This document shows positions 43,200 to 52,883 of a stretch of 64,000 nt of DNA, piece after piece (position 1 is the first letter of the stretch; each line of letters opens with the position of its first letter). Origin of the DNA: Kiloniella majae (GTDB lineage Bacteria > Pseudomonadota > Alphaproteobacteria > Kiloniellales > Kiloniellaceae); contig NZ_MTSZ01000009.1 of NCBI RefSeq assembly GCF_002118315.1, positions 59,186-123,185 on the forward strand, read 5' to 3'. Under the pieces are notes generated by a model, which was not told where the DNA came from, ran no database searches, and saw nothing but the letters and a program-made list of their open reading frames with translations. The position numbers and the translations under genes are program-made.

Positions 43200-45269
43200 T
43201 CACCCTCCTGAGTTTGTATGTCCCCACAAGGAAAAGGGGAGGTTACCTGTAATCGCTGTGTTGTTCTGTTTTAGTTTACTACGATATATAACATGGCTTT
43301 CCAATATACGCTGGACATAGTTCCTTGTTTCATTAAAAGGAATTTGTTCCATCCAGTCGATAATATTTACATTGGAATGTCTAGGGTCACCATAATCTTT
43401 CACCCATTTACGGACACGGTGAGGGCCTGCATTGTAGCCCGCCAGTGCCATAACATACGATCCATCAAAAGATCCGATCAGATCAGATAAATAGGCCGTA
43501 CCAAGCTGTATGTTATAAGTGGGATCATCCGTTAACTGGCGTTTCTTATAGGATAGCTTTTCTTTTTTTGCGACAGATTTAGCCGTAGCGGGCATCAATT
43601 GCATTAAACCACGTGCGCCAGCATGACTTATGGCTTTGTGATTAAACTCGCTTTCTTGTCTGATGAGGGCAAGGACAAGGGCGGGCTCTGCATTGGAACC
43701 TTTGATCGCATCTATTTGCATTTCTGGATAAAGAAGATCCGGTAACAAAATACCTTTTTGACGCGCTGATTTTGCCGTTCTCAACGCGATATTCGGGTGA
43801 GAGACTTTATTGGCAAGTTCAGCTGCCAAGATATGATCTTCATCCGTCTGAGCATCCAGTCGAAGACGAGTCAGAAAAGTTATAACCAGCTTGTCTTCCC
43901 CCAATTGATCAAGGAGCTTTATCGTACGTACAATTTTTTTGTCACTAAAGGCTGCCTTTTGTGCTGCATCAATTTTCTTGTGCACGATGTTTATCGCAGG
44001 CTCTTGCCCAAGTTCATAGCTTGCCTGTTGGCCATAAAAAGTTGTTTGGTGTGTCGCGGCAAGGTTATACCAACGGGTCGCCCAATCGTCGTGACCTATA
44101 TCTTTTGCGGCGCGCCCGGCCCAATAGGACGCTCTTGCCTTGCTGATCGGGGATTTGACGCCATTATAAAGATGGTGAAAATGGGTGTAGGCCCGACGAG
44201 GCATAGATAGTTTTCTGAGGGCTATCCAGCCAGCCAGGAATTCACCTTCAGCAAAGCCAACGCCCTGTGTCAGGCCATGACCAGATGCAATGCGATAGGC
44301 TTTTTCATGGTCTTTTTGTACAAGGACCTTTCTTGCGGCCCAATGTCGAATTGGCCACCACTTATCAGCTTGTCTGGCCGTCGGTATTGGTGGATCAAGA
44401 AGCTCAATGGTTTCTTGATTTTTATTTGCCCGTAAACGCCATCGCGCCCGTGCATAGATCAAGGCAGGATCTTTTTTTAATTCTGCGGAGACTTGATTGA
44501 TCAAACCATCGACATTTCCCTTGTCTGTAAGTAAGGCTATTCGGGCTTTTGCCAGGTTCTGATGATCTTTGGATACTCTTGGTAATTGTCTTTGCGCCGC
44601 GACAAAATGCTTGTTCCAGATCAAGGTATCAAGGCGATCAATATGATTTTGAGCTGTGATAATATACTTGTATTTGTTGATAAATTTCTTTTCGTCAGTT
44701 TTTCCTAAATACTGTTCTATCCAGAATTTTTTTATCGACGTCGCTGACTTTTCTTTTTTCCCAGTGGCATCAAGCGCAGAAACATACCGCGTCAAACCAT
44801 TATAACTTCTGGGGGCGCGATCCTTAAACCATTCTAGAACTTGTTGGTTCGTTAGCGTACCGGGAAGGACTTTCTCTGCATTTCGGGTGAGATTTGCCTG
44901 TCTTGGCCAGTTAAGTGGATCGTCCGTAAAGATAGAAAGTGCTTGAAAATCGCTTGTTGATCCATCTTTGGAATAGATCATCCAAAGCGCAATGTCTTGC
45001 ATAAGAGGTTCTTGGATCTTTTGAGCTTGGGCAAGAGCACGCGTATATTGTTTTTGGGATACATGCTGAGAAACCGATTTGAAAATGGCCTTATCGGTCA
45101 TAAAATCTTTAGTTTCTATCGTAGTATTTGCTTCTGCCTGTCCTATGAATAAGGGGAAGGACAGAGATGTCGATGTTTCCTGAAGTAAATTAATACTCCC
45201 AAGAATTCCGATTATCCCGATTACTTTTAAAGAATTTGTTTTCCGAAGCCGGCGCGTAATTTCAAACAT
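43200..45269 (-). CDS. Lytic murein transglycosylase (Slt70-like)
   Basis: About 689 residues. An N-terminal membrane/signal segment ends near GQAEANT. A long alpha-helical superhelix (about 55-500) follows, then the C-terminal SLT lysozyme-like domain. The catalytic Glu lies in ALIRQESEFNHKAISHAGARGLMQLMPATA, and LGTAYLSDLIGSFDGSYVMALAGYNAGPHRVRKW completes the domain. It cleaves glycan strands to 1,6-anhydromuropeptides in the periplasm. ATG at 45269 (AAGG upstream) is preferred to TTG at 45275. Its position divergent from dapA is the standard alphaproteobacterial arrangement. Confidence 0.93.
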   Translation of the reverse strand: MFEITRRLRKTNSLKVIGIIGILGSINLLQETSTSLSFPLFIGQAEANTTIETKDFMTDKAIFKSVSQHVSQKQYTRALAQAQKIQEPLMQDIALWMIYSKDGSTSDFQALSIFTDDPLNWPRQANLTRNAEKVLPGTLTNQQVLEWFKDRAPRSYNGLTRYVSALDATGKKEKSATSIKKFWIEQYLGKTDEKKFINKYKYIITAQNHIDRLDTLIWNKHFVAAQRQLPRVSKDHQNLAKARIALLTDKGNVDGLINQVSAELKKDPALIYARARWRLRANKNQETIELLDPPIPTARQADKWWPIRHWAARKVLVQKDHEKAYRIASGHGLTQGVGFAEGEFLAGWIALRKLSMPRRAYTHFHHLYNGVKSPISKARASYWAGRAAKDIGHDDWATRWYNLAATHQTTFYGQQASYELGQEPAINIVHKKIDAAQKAAFSDKKIVRTIKLLDQLGEDKLVITFLTRLRLDAQTDEDHILAAELANKVSHPNIALRTAKSARQKGILLPDLLYPEMQIDAIKGSNAEPALVLALIRQESEFNHKAISHAGARGLMQLMPATAKSVAKKEKLSYKKRQLTDDPTYNIQLGTAYLSDLIGSFDGSYVMALAGYNAGPHRVRKWVKDYGDPRHSNVNIIDWMEQIPFNETRNYVQRILESHVIYRSKLKQNNTAITGNLPFSLWGHTNSGG

Positions 45270-45520
45270 GTTCAAACCTTAACAGTCACTCGCAGTCCTG
45301 ACCACATAAGGATGATCACAAAATAGACAACAGCGATTCTATCGTTAAATCTGCATATATTTAGCCATATATTTACCAAGGATATCCCTTAACTATTAAA
45401 GAAATAACACCGAACCCTTTATTTAGCCTTTTCGCAATGCAAATCTGTCGCTATTCTCCGCCTTTCATTAAGGCATTCGGCCCTTTTGACAACGAAACGA
45501 TGATATTTTGAGGTATCGCT

Positions 45521-46414
45521 ATGACCGGCCCGCTTTTTAGAGGCTCTTTTCCTGCTCTCGCAACTCCCATGCTTGAAAATGGTGATGTTGACGAGAAACG
45601 GTTTCAGAACTTCGTACAGTGGCAGATCGATCAAGGGAGCCACGCGGTATGCCCCGTCGGAACTACGGGGGAATCGCCAACCCTAGGTCACGACGAACAT
45701 AAACGTGTAACAGAACTTTGTCTTGAAGTTGCAAAGGGCAAGGTGCCAGTTATTGCTGGTGCCGGTTCAAACTCCACGCGTGAGGCAATTGATTTCACCC
45801 GTCATGCACAGGAAGTTGGTGCTGATGCGGCGCTTGTTGTAACACCATACTATAATAAGCCGTCCCAAGAAGGGCTCTATCAGCATTTCAAAGCTATTCA
45901 CGACAACACTGATATTCCAATCATATTATATGATGTACCTGGGCGTAGTATTGTTAACATCGATGTTGATACCGTTAAGCGACTTTCAGAATTACCACGC
46001 ATCCAGGGTATCAAAGATGCGACGGCTGATTTAGCCTTGCCTGTTCGAACACGGTTAGCCTGTGGTGATGATTTCATGCTTTTGAGCGGTGAAGATGCGA
46101 CAATCGTGCCTTTCCTTTCTCTTGGTGGCCATGGATGTATTTCAGTAACGGCGAATATTGCCCCGAAACTTTGTTCAGAATTGCACGAAGCTTGGTGGGC
46201 AAGTGACTTTGAGAAGGTCAGCAAGATTAATGATCTGCTGACACCCCTTCACGAGGTTCTTTTTGTTGAATCAAGCCCTGGGCCTGTGAAATACGGGATG
46301 AATCTTCTTGGCTGGGGCGCAAATATGCTTCGTTTACCTTTGCTACCTGTAAGCAAAGAGACTGAAGATCGTGTTCGTGCAGCCATGGCGCATGCAGGCC
46401 TGATCGACGGTTAA
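45521..46414 (+). CDS. dapA: 4-hydroxy-tetrahydrodipicolinate synthase
   Basis: A 297-residue class I aldolase-fold enzyme. [10 protein letters not shown] (46-55) binds the pyruvate carboxylate, ILYDVPGRS carries the catalytic Tyr (about 137), and IQGIKDAT carries the Schiff-base Lys (about 165). It condenses pyruvate with aspartate semialdehyde in lysine/diaminopimelate synthesis. TTTTGAGGT precedes the ATG. The smpB gene follows four bases after its stop. Confidence 0.96.
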   Translation: MTGPLFRGSFPALATPMLENGDVDEKRFQNFVQWQIDQGSHAVCPVGTTGESPTLGHDEHKRVTELCLEVAKGKVPVIAGAGSNSTREAIDFTRHAQEVGADAALVVTPYYNKPSQEGLYQHFKAIHDNTDIPIILYDVPGRSIVNIDVDTVKRLSELPRIQGIKDATADLALPVRTRLACGDDFMLLSGEDATIVPFLSLGGHGCISVTANIAPKLCSELHEAWWASDFEKVSKINDLLTPLHEVLFVESSPGPVKYGMNLLGWGANMLRLPLLPVSKETEDRVRAAMAHAGLIDG

Positions 46415-46418
46415 GTTT

Positions 46419-46907
46419 ATGGGTAAGTCAAAAAAGAAAAGTGCTTCGTCAGGCAAAGGCAATACGGTCGCGGTTAACCGCCGCGCCCGTTATGATTATA
46501 ATATCGAAGACACTCTTGAGGCAGGCCTGGTTCTAACAGGAACAGAGGTGAAATCTCTTCGTACGGGGAAGGCATCTATACAAGAAGCCTATGCCAGTGA
46601 AGAAGAGGGCGAGTTCTTTTTGATTAATGCCAACATACCCGTTTATGAAGCTGCAAACCGCTTTAACCATGAACCTAAACGTCACAGAAAGTTACTTGTT
46701 CATCGTAAAGAACTGGCAAAGCTGATTGGTATGTGTCGCAGGGACGGATATACAATTGTCCCAATGTCTCTTTATTTCAATGATAGAGGCATTGCCAAAA
46801 TTAATCTTGGTTTCGCCCGGGGTAAAAAGGCCGTCGACAAGCGTCATACAGAAAAAGAAAGAGATTGGAAGCGCCAACAGTCGCGAATTCTTAAAGATCG
46901 CGGGTAA
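46419..46907 (+). CDS. smpB: SsrA-binding protein SmpB
   Basis: A 162-residue trans-translation factor: [43 protein letters not shown] forms the OB-fold core, and the basic C-terminal tail ([28 protein letters not shown]) reaches the ribosomal decoding site. It delivers tmRNA to stalled ribosomes. It is tightly linked to dapA, as in many alphaproteobacteria. The tmRNA gene itself was not found here. Confidence 0.96.
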   Translation: MGKSKKKSASSGKGNTVAVNRRARYDYNIEDTLEAGLVLTGTEVKSLRTGKASIQEAYASEEEGEFFLINANIPVYEAANRFNHEPKRHRKLLVHRKELAKLIGMCRRDGYTIVPMSLYFNDRGIAKINLGFARGKKAVDKRHTEKERDWKRQQSRILKDRG

Positions 46908-46927
46908 CGTTCCTCATCTTAATCAAG

Positions 46928-46970
46928 AAAAAGGCCATCTGATTAATATCAAGTGGCCTTTTTCTTTTTT
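46928..46970. terminator. Bidirectional terminator between smpB and the NYN-domain gene
   Basis: AAAAAGGCCA (46928-46937) and TGGCCTTTTT (46954-46963), with an inner TGAT/ATCA pairing, followed by TTTCTTTTTT. It lies between convergent genes. Confidence 0.88.
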
Positions 46971-46993
46971 ACCGTTGAAGGGCAGTTGAGATA

Positions 46994-47650
46994 TTAATCT
47001 CGGTCGTCCACTTCATCGTAATCGTCTTCATCGTCATAATATTCGTCATCATAATCATCTTCGTCGACGGGCTGATTATCCAGAGCCTGGATAGGATTAG
47101 GTGTAGCGGGACGATTGTCTGATACCTTGCGGCCAACTTCACTTTTGAGTTCTATCAAATCAAGGAAGATATCTGCCTGACGCCGTAGCTCATCGGCAAT
47201 CATAGAAGGCTGGCTGCGAACTGTTGATACGACAGTTACCTTAACGCCTTTACGTTGAACCGCTTCAATAAGGCGGCGGAAGTCCCCATCGCCCGAGAAA
47301 AGGACGATATGTTCAATGTGCTCAGACATTTCCATGACATCAATTGCCAGCTCAATATCCATATTGCCTTTGATCTTTTTACGTCCAGCCGCATCGGTAA
47401 ATTCTTTGGCTGGTTTGGTCACCATTGTGTAACCGTTGTAGTCGAGCCAATCAACAAGCGGACGTATCGGTGAGTATTCTTGATCTTCAATTAGGGCTGT
47501 ATAATAGAAGGCACGAACGAGACTGCACTGTTCCGCAAATAATGATAGAAGCCTTTTGTAATCAATATCAAATCCCAGTGCGCGCGCGGTGGCGTATAAA
47601 TTAGATCCGTCAATAAATAAGGCTACGCGTTCCTGAGGATAAAATTTCAT
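46994..47650 (-). CDS. NYN-domain protein (LabA/DUF88 family) with acidic tail
   Basis: A 218-residue PIN-like NYN protein. RVALFIDGSNLYATARALGFDIDYKRLL and HIVLFSGDGDFRRLIEAVQRKGVKVTVVST hold the conserved acidic residues of the putative nuclease centre. Residues about 190-218 are an Asp/Tyr/Glu repeat (DEDDYDDEYYDDEDDYDEVD). The family is linked to RNA processing, but the function in alphaproteobacteria is unknown. Its location beside smpB is conserved in the class. The acidic tail is low complexity and could mimic nucleic acid or bind basic partners. Confidence 0.88.
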   Translation of the reverse strand: MKFYPQERVALFIDGSNLYATARALGFDIDYKRLLSLFAEQCSLVRAFYYTALIEDQEYSPIRPLVDWLDYNGYTMVTKPAKEFTDAAGRKKIKGNMDIELAIDVMEMSEHIEHIVLFSGDGDFRRLIEAVQRKGVKVTVVSTVRSQPSMIADELRRQADIFLDLIELKSEVGRKVSDNRPATPNPIQALDNQPVDEDDYDDEYYDDEDDYDEVDDRD

Positions 47651-48050
47651 TTTTAAATCCTTAAAAAAATATATTTAAATAACATTCAGAACATAAATTA
47701 ACGGCGATTATACCGAGATATTTAAAAAGTAACAGATCCCGCGAAATTATATTCTTTTCTTATTGCCCTAAGCTTACTCTTTTTTGATCGCCTATCAACA
47801 ATCAAATTAAAGTAAAAATACATTAAAAGGTAATTAAAATTATTATTTTAGCGATTTTCCAAAGCTATAAATACGACGTTCTAATTTAACAGGAATTACC
47901 CTGAAACTTACACTTTTCGCTTGTGGCTTATCTGCTTTCAAAAATTCAAAATGTAAATTGAATATCTTGTCGCCATTTTTGGATATTGGCGTGATTATCA
48001 AATTAATTCTCGTTTGTTTCACCTAGTTTACTCAAAACAGGAGATTAGGT
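47651..48050. promoter_or_regulatory. 400-base AT-rich divergent region
   Basis: The stretch between the NYN-domain gene and the 2Fe-2S gene at 48051 is very AT-rich and contains no convincing ORF. A short inverted repeat, CGCCA (47971-47975) with TGGCG (47987-47991), lies about 60 bases upstream of the iron-sulfur gene. ACAGGAGATTAGGT gives that gene a strong ribosome site. Both promoters are expected here. Confidence 0.45.
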
Positions 48051-48506
48051 ATGAAAATCATCGTTAATAAAATCGATCTATCCGTCCCTGACCAATTAAA
48101 GAGCTTGTCGCTTTTAAATTATTTGCGGGATGTTCTTGGTTTAATGGGAACCAAATATGGTTGTGGGCAGGGGCTTTGTGGTGCCTGTACGGTACACTTG
48201 GATGGGCAAGCCGTTCGTTCCTGTCAGACCTTATTAGAAGAGATCGATGGACAGGCGGTCACAACAATTGAAGGGCTTTCTGTTAACGGATTACATCCTC
48301 TTCAAAAGGCATGGATCAGAAATGCTGTTCCGCAATGCGGATACTGTCAATCGGGTCAACTTATGTCAGCTTCAGCTCTTTTGAGGGAAAATAATCAACC
48401 ATCAAAAGCTGAAATTAGAGAGGCTATGTCTGGAAATCTGTGTCGTTGCGGCACCTATCCCAAAATTGAAGCGGCAATTAATGAAGTCGTGCGAGGGAAA
48501 GAGTGA
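48051..48506 (+). CDS. 2Fe-2S subunit of a second molybdenum hydroxylase (IorA type)
   Basis: A 151-residue two-cluster protein: [18 protein letters not shown] is the plant-type ferredoxin motif, and QCGYCQSGQ with [11 protein letters not shown] is the second cluster. This matches the alpha subunit of isoquinoline 1-oxidoreductase-like enzymes. It has no signal peptide; it is expected to be exported together with its Tat-tagged partner. Its stop overlaps the partner start (TGATG). No FAD subunit or cytochrome gene is adjacent. Confidence 0.93.
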   Translation: MKIIVNKIDLSVPDQLKSLSLLNYLRDVLGLMGTKYGCGQGLCGACTVHLDGQAVRSCQTLLEEIDGQAVTTIEGLSVNGLHPLQKAWIRNAVPQCGYCQSGQLMSASALLRENNQPSKAEIREAMSGNLCRCGTYPKIEAAINEVVRGKE

Positions 48507-50719
48507 TGGTTCATTCTCTAAAAGATATGTCTCTATCAAGGCGACGTTTTTTAAACGCGACAGGATGGTCAACGGTTGGCATCACCTTCCTGAGCTCCTG
48601 CAGTTCAATTTTACCTGCCTTACCCTCAACATCCGATCCTGTTGCTGAAAATGCGCTTTACTGGTTTCAGTTGTTGCCATTGGGCAAGGTTAAGTTCTTT
48701 TGCCCCAGAATAGAGATGGGGCAGGGGGTAACAATTGGACTTAGCCAAATCGTTGCCGAAGAGCTTAATGTTGATTTTACTGATGTAGAGTGCCTGACAG
48801 CTTCGACAGACCAGGTTCCCCCTTTTAAAATGACCGTTGGTTCAGAAGGGATTAACAAATTCTGGCAGCCTGTTGCCTACGGTGCAGCACACATGCGCGA
48901 AGCTTTAAGGGGACGGGCCAGTAATATTGCCGGGGTTGAAGCGGAAACTGTCAATGATGACAATAATGGATTCAAGCTTAGTGATGGTGACAAAATCTTT
49001 TATCGTGATTTGGTTTCGGACGAACCCTTCTTTCTTAAAGATACGGATATGGAAGAAAACCAGAATGTTGAATTATATTCCCTGCAAAACTCCAGAAAAC
49101 ATCATCATGTCGGGCATAATCGAATATCTTCTACGATGAAAAGTATTGTTACAGGAGCAGAGATCTATGCCCGTGATTTCAAAATACCTGATATGCTGTT
49201 TGGTCATTTTTTTCGACCTCCCGCATTGGGAGCAAATATCAAAAAGATCAATTTGAATAATATTGAGAATATAGAAGGCGTTATCAGAGTTGAAAAACAA
49301 ATAGAAAAAAACGTGGTCGCTATTGTGGCAAAAGATCCGATTTCGTTACGTCTGGCGGTTAAAGAAATAAATGTTATTTGGCAATTGTCTCGAATTAATA
49401 CAACGGAGTTGCTTGAGCGAATTGATGTAAATAAAGTTATAAAAAATAATGATTTAGAGCACATTCTTGTTAATAAAATTGATAATAAAGAGTTTGCCAG
49501 AAATTCAAAAGTTATAAAGTCCAGTTACTCTACCCCTTATATGGCACATGCGTCTATGGAGACCCGTGCTGCTACGGCATGGGTGCGGCAGGGCAAGGTT
49601 GAAATTTGGTGCGGAAGCCAGGACCCGTTTTTTGTACAAAACAGAGTTGCAAAACTCTTTGGTAATGACCTTCAGGATGTCGTCGTTCACTCGCTTCGTG
49701 TGGGGGGGGGATTTGGTGGACGAGTTCTATGTCAGCCCGCCGAGGAGGCTGCTTTACTTTCCAAGCTTGTTGGTAAGCCAGTGAAAGTGGAGTGGCAAAG
49801 AGAAGACGAGTTTCAAAATAACTATTTTCAACCGCCGTATTCTCATCTAATCGAGGCGAGCGTTCGATCAGACGGCAGTATAGATTATTGGCAACATGAT
49901 TTTGCGTCTTCTCCAATTATCACTGGCCCTATTCCAAAATCGATAGCATGGGTGGTCGATAGTTTTAAAGCGGATGAAGGAACCGCCAGAGGAAGCCTTA
50001 ATCCTTATAACATTACAAATCAGCGTGTTCGATACTCTGATATTAGAACAGAAGTGCCTATTGGTGCATGGCGCGGGTTGGGGTCAGCTCCAAATTGTTT
50101 TGCAATCGAAAGTATGATGGATGAACTAGCGCACAAAGTTGAGATTGATCCGTTAGATTTTCGTCTTCAAAACTTGTCATCAGATCATGTGCGTTTAAAA
50201 AATGTTCTGATAACCTTGGGGAAAATGATTTCTGGCCTTCAAAAAACTCATTTACCTGAAAAAGCTATAGAGCGAGACCATGGGTATGGCGTGGCCTGCT
50301 CAATTTATAAAAATCAAACGCCTGTTGCCGTTGCAGCCGAAGTCGATATAGATCATTCTGAACAAACTATTTTTATCCGTAAAATCAACTGTGTTCAGGA
50401 TTGCGGGACTATTATCAATCCTCAACAAGTAGAAAGCCAGATAATGGGCAACCTTGTTTGGGGATGCAGTATGGCGATGAAAGAAAGAATAACTTTTGAG
50501 GAAGGGCGGGTTGTTGAAAATAATTTTGATGGATATCAGATTTTAAGGCATGACGAATGCCCTGAAATGTCTATTGAAATGATAAAATCTAAGCAACCAG
50601 CCACAGGCGTGGGAGAGGCCGCTTTGGCACCTGTGGCGGCGGCAGTTGCCAATGCTGTTTTTAATGCAACCGGTAAACGGGTTCGGAATTTGCCAATTAC
50701 CTATGACGATTTGCTCTGA
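48506..50719 (+). CDS. Molybdenum hydroxylase, MoCo-binding subunit (IorB type) with Tat signal
   Basis: A 737-residue isoquinoline-1-oxidoreductase-beta-like subunit. The start has a Tat motif (SLSRRRFLNATGWSTVG) followed by a lipobox-like LSSC, so it may be a Tat-exported lipoprotein. PRIEMGQGVTIGLSQIVAEELNVD, LRVGGGFGGRV and AWRGLGSAPNCFAIESMMDELA are cofactor and substrate regions. The C-terminal GVGEAALAPVAAAVANAVFNATGKRVRNLPIT contains the catalytic Glu. The middle (about 170-330) is unusually rich in Asn, Ile and Lys. The enzyme is paired with the upstream 2Fe-2S subunit. The substrate is probably an aldehyde or N-heterocycle. Confidence 0.9.
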   Translation: MVHSLKDMSLSRRRFLNATGWSTVGITFLSSCSSILPALPSTSDPVAENALYWFQLLPLGKVKFFCPRIEMGQGVTIGLSQIVAEELNVDFTDVECLTASTDQVPPFKMTVGSEGINKFWQPVAYGAAHMREALRGRASNIAGVEAETVNDDNNGFKLSDGDKIFYRDLVSDEPFFLKDTDMEENQNVELYSLQNSRKHHHVGHNRISSTMKSIVTGAEIYARDFKIPDMLFGHFFRPPALGANIKKINLNNIENIEGVIRVEKQIEKNVVAIVAKDPISLRLAVKEINVIWQLSRINTTELLERIDVNKVIKNNDLEHILVNKIDNKEFARNSKVIKSSYSTPYMAHASMETRAATAWVRQGKVEIWCGSQDPFFVQNRVAKLFGNDLQDVVVHSLRVGGGFGGRVLCQPAEEAALLSKLVGKPVKVEWQREDEFQNNYFQPPYSHLIEASVRSDGSIDYWQHDFASSPIITGPIPKSIAWVVDSFKADEGTARGSLNPYNITNQRVRYSDIRTEVPIGAWRGLGSAPNCFAIESMMDELAHKVEIDPLDFRLQNLSSDHVRLKNVLITLGKMISGLQKTHLPEKAIERDHGYGVACSIYKNQTPVAVAAEVDIDHSEQTIFIRKINCVQDCGTIINPQQVESQIMGNLVWGCSMAMKERITFEEGRVVENNFDGYQILRHDECPEMSIEMIKSKQPATGVGEAALAPVAAAVANAVFNATGKRVRNLPITYDDLL

Positions 50720-50754
50720 ATGAAGCCTACTTTATTCTTAAGAGGAGGAGACAC

Positions 50755-51741
50755 ATTAAGAATTTTGCAAAAGCCAGCTTGAGTGTACTTGTTCAGGAGC
50801 AAATAAATTCTATCTATCCGGGATTATTGGCAATAACTGAGCAACCACTAGACCCTGTTCGTAATGCTTATGTTTCTGCGGATACGAAAAGAGAGCTTTT
50901 AAAAACGCTACTCGAGAAAGCCGGAGCCATCTCTCTGCTTTCTCTCGGACAAGCAATCAATACAATCGAATATGATCCTGTGTGGTATTATGCTTTACGG
51001 TCTCGAACACCTAAAATTCTATTTGATAAGTGGAACCGGTTTGAACGCTATGCGCATTCAACAAACAGATTAAGAATAGAAGAAAAATCAGATTACTCTG
51101 CCCTGTTTACGCGTTATGGCATAGAGGGACATCAACCAAGTACACCAGAGAACTTACTGATTTGCGGGATCATGATTGCCTTGCTTGAAATAATCGGCTG
51201 CCAAAACCTTGAATGTTATATGCAGGATGGAGAGGGGGATTGGCTTAAAGTAAGGGAAAAGTTGCAATTCACACTACCAAAAAACAACGGCATGTTGGCA
51301 TGTGGATTGGACACAAGTCGTTGGCTTATTGCCTGGCATACAGTTATCCCACGCCAGATTGATCATGATAATTCTCAACCAGAGTTGAACTTAGAATTGC
51401 CTCCGATCAAGCCACTGCAAAACCGGGATAAGGTTAAAAGAGTAACTCGACATATCGCCAATGATATTAGCCGGATATGGAAGATTGAAGACGTTGCTTT
51501 TGAAATGGGGTATTCAATCCGTTCTCTACAGCGTCTTTTAACCCAGTCCAATCTAAATTTTTCGAAATTAATCAGACTCATTCGAATTCAATTCGCCTGT
51601 AATATGCTTTCCCATGAAAAGAGCTCTTTAACTGCGATCGCATTTTGCTTGGGGTTTTCTGATAGCGCCCATTTTAGCCGCGATTTTAAGGCTAGTATGG
51701 GGATCAGCCCTTCACAGTACCGGAAGTCGTTGTGCTCTTAG
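50755..51741 (+). CDS. AraC-family regulator, probable ATT start
   Basis: An N-terminal arabinose-binding-like/AraC_binding_2-type region of about 200 residues is followed by a C-terminal AraC helix-turn-helix: SRIWKIEDVAFEMGYSIRSLQRLL and SLTAIAFCLGFSDSAHFSRDFKASMGISPSQYRKS. A very strong ribosome site, AGGAGG (50743-50748), lies six bases before an in-frame ATT at 50755. The only other in-frame options downstream start at TTG 50779, 30 bases from that site, and there is no ATG or GTG. I therefore place the start at ATT, giving 328 residues. It lies 35 bases after the molybdoenzyme gene and probably controls it. Confidence 0.8.
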   Translation: MKNFAKASLSVLVQEQINSIYPGLLAITEQPLDPVRNAYVSADTKRELLKTLLEKAGAISLLSLGQAINTIEYDPVWYYALRSRTPKILFDKWNRFERYAHSTNRLRIEEKSDYSALFTRYGIEGHQPSTPENLLICGIMIALLEIIGCQNLECYMQDGEGDWLKVREKLQFTLPKNNGMLACGLDTSRWLIAWHTVIPRQIDHDNSQPELNLELPPIKPLQNRDKVKRVTRHIANDISRIWKIEDVAFEMGYSIRSLQRLLTQSNLNFSKLIRLIRIQFACNMLSHEKSSLTAIAFCLGFSDSAHFSRDFKASMGISPSQYRKSLCS

Positions 51742-51834
51742 ATTGTTACTAAATCATTCGGCTTTAAGTTTTGCTGAGATATGATAGTTAACTGTTCTAT
51801 CGGAAAACGAAATATCATTTAAGGCAGTAACCAA

Positions 51835-52347
51835 GTGATCATCATTGCAATTGGGGCCAATCTCGAGAGCCCTGAACATGGCCTTCCTTTGCAAACATGT
51901 AAAAAAGCTCTGTCCAGATTAGAAGAGCTTGGGGTCGAAATTGTAAAACAATCGAGGTGGTTGAAAACGGCACCGGTACCAATTTCAGATGCACCCTGGT
52001 ATGTAAACGCTGTTGCGCAAATTCAAACGGATTTAGCGCCAGATGAACTTTTAGAGCTACTGCATGACATAGAAAACGAGTTTGGTCGCGTCAGGCCTTT
52101 CATTAACGCGCCCCGTATACTCGATCTGGATATAATCGCTTATAATGATTTTGTAAGTTCTTCGGGGGATCACCTTATAATACCGCATCCACGCATGCAT
52201 GAGCGGGCTTTTGTTCTTTTACCTCTACTCGATATTGATGAAGACTGGCGACACCCGGTTACAGATAAAACAGCAAAAGAGCTTTCCCTGACCATACCAG
52301 TTGATCAGGAAACAATTGAATATTCTGATAGTTCTTCTGAAAACTAG
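51835..52347 (+). CDS. folK: 6-hydroxymethyl-7,8-dihydropterin pyrophosphokinase
   Basis: A 170-residue HPPK. The N-terminus IIIAIGANLESPEHG, the central WYVNAVAQIQTDLAPDELL, and the ATP/metal motif RPFINAPRILDLDIIAYND, plus IPHPRMHERAFVLLPL, are the complete family signature. It transfers pyrophosphate from ATP to hydroxymethyl-dihydropterin in folate synthesis. Start is GTG at 51835, with AAGG upstream. It sits just before rpoZ, as in other alphaproteobacteria. Confidence 0.95.
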   Translation: MIIIAIGANLESPEHGLPLQTCKKALSRLEELGVEIVKQSRWLKTAPVPISDAPWYVNAVAQIQTDLAPDELLELLHDIENEFGRVRPFINAPRILDLDIIAYNDFVSSSGDHLIIPHPRMHERAFVLLPLLDIDEDWRHPVTDKTAKELSLTIPVDQETIEYSDSSSEN

Positions 52348-52479
52348 GCAACTAATTCGGGTGAAGTTTTTTTAACAGGATAATGTTGATTATCCTTGCG
52401 TTCTTATGAACTGCTTCATATATTGCATCGATTCAATACCCTGTTGAAGGGTTAACTACGACTACTGGAGTTATCATCT

Positions 52480-52854
52480 ATGGCACGCGTCACAGTCGAA
52501 GATTGTGTAGAAAAAGTTCCTAATCGCTTTGAACTTGTTATGCTTTCAGCCCAGCGCGCACGAGAGATCGTATCTGGCGCTCCGCTTACTGTAGAGCGGG
52601 ATAACGATAAAAACGCCGTTGTTTCTCTTCGCGAAATCGCAGAAGAGACCATTAGCCTCGACGCCGTGAAGTCCTCCTTGGTGCAAGGTCTCCAAAAACA
52701 GGCCGCGTTTTCTGAAGTTGATGAAGATGAGCCTGAATTTGATGCAATTGGCCCAGAAGCCCTTATCGCCGCAGATGCTGGCGAACAGTTTGCTAATGCT
52801 GATGGTATGTCTGTTGAAGATACACCAACCGAACTTGCTAAAGATTCTGAGTAA
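52480..52854 (+). CDS. rpoZ: RNA polymerase omega subunit
   Basis: A 124-residue protein starting [32 protein letters not shown], the conserved omega core, then [15 protein letters not shown] and an acidic C-terminal extension typical of alphaproteobacterial omega. It aids assembly of RNA polymerase and its response to ppGpp, and fits with the downstream rsh gene. CTGGAG precedes the ATG at good spacing. Confidence 0.96.
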   Translation: MARVTVEDCVEKVPNRFELVMLSAQRAREIVSGAPLTVERDNDKNAVVSLREIAEETISLDAVKSSLVQGLQKQAAFSEVDEDEPEFDAIGPEALIAADAGEQFANADGMSVEDTPTELAKDSE

Positions 52855-52883
52855 ATAAACCCAGTTTAGCAAATAATTCTAAG

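Noticed and set aside
45419..45643. 74-codon minus-strand ORF across the dapA start
   Set aside because: It covers the dapA promoter, ribosome site and first codons and has no family resemblance.
46990..47080. Repetitive trinucleotide-rich DNA that looks like a repeat array
   Set aside because: It encodes the Asp/Tyr tail of the NYN-domain protein; it has no spacers and is not a CRISPR array.
1206..47963. A 15-base sequence (CAAAATGTAAATTGA) present both before cdhC (about 1207) and before the 2Fe-2S gene (about 47949), each near an AraC-type regulator
   Set aside because: In 64 kb of AT-rich DNA several chance 15-base repeats are expected, and it has no dyad symmetry. I do not treat it as a shared operator.
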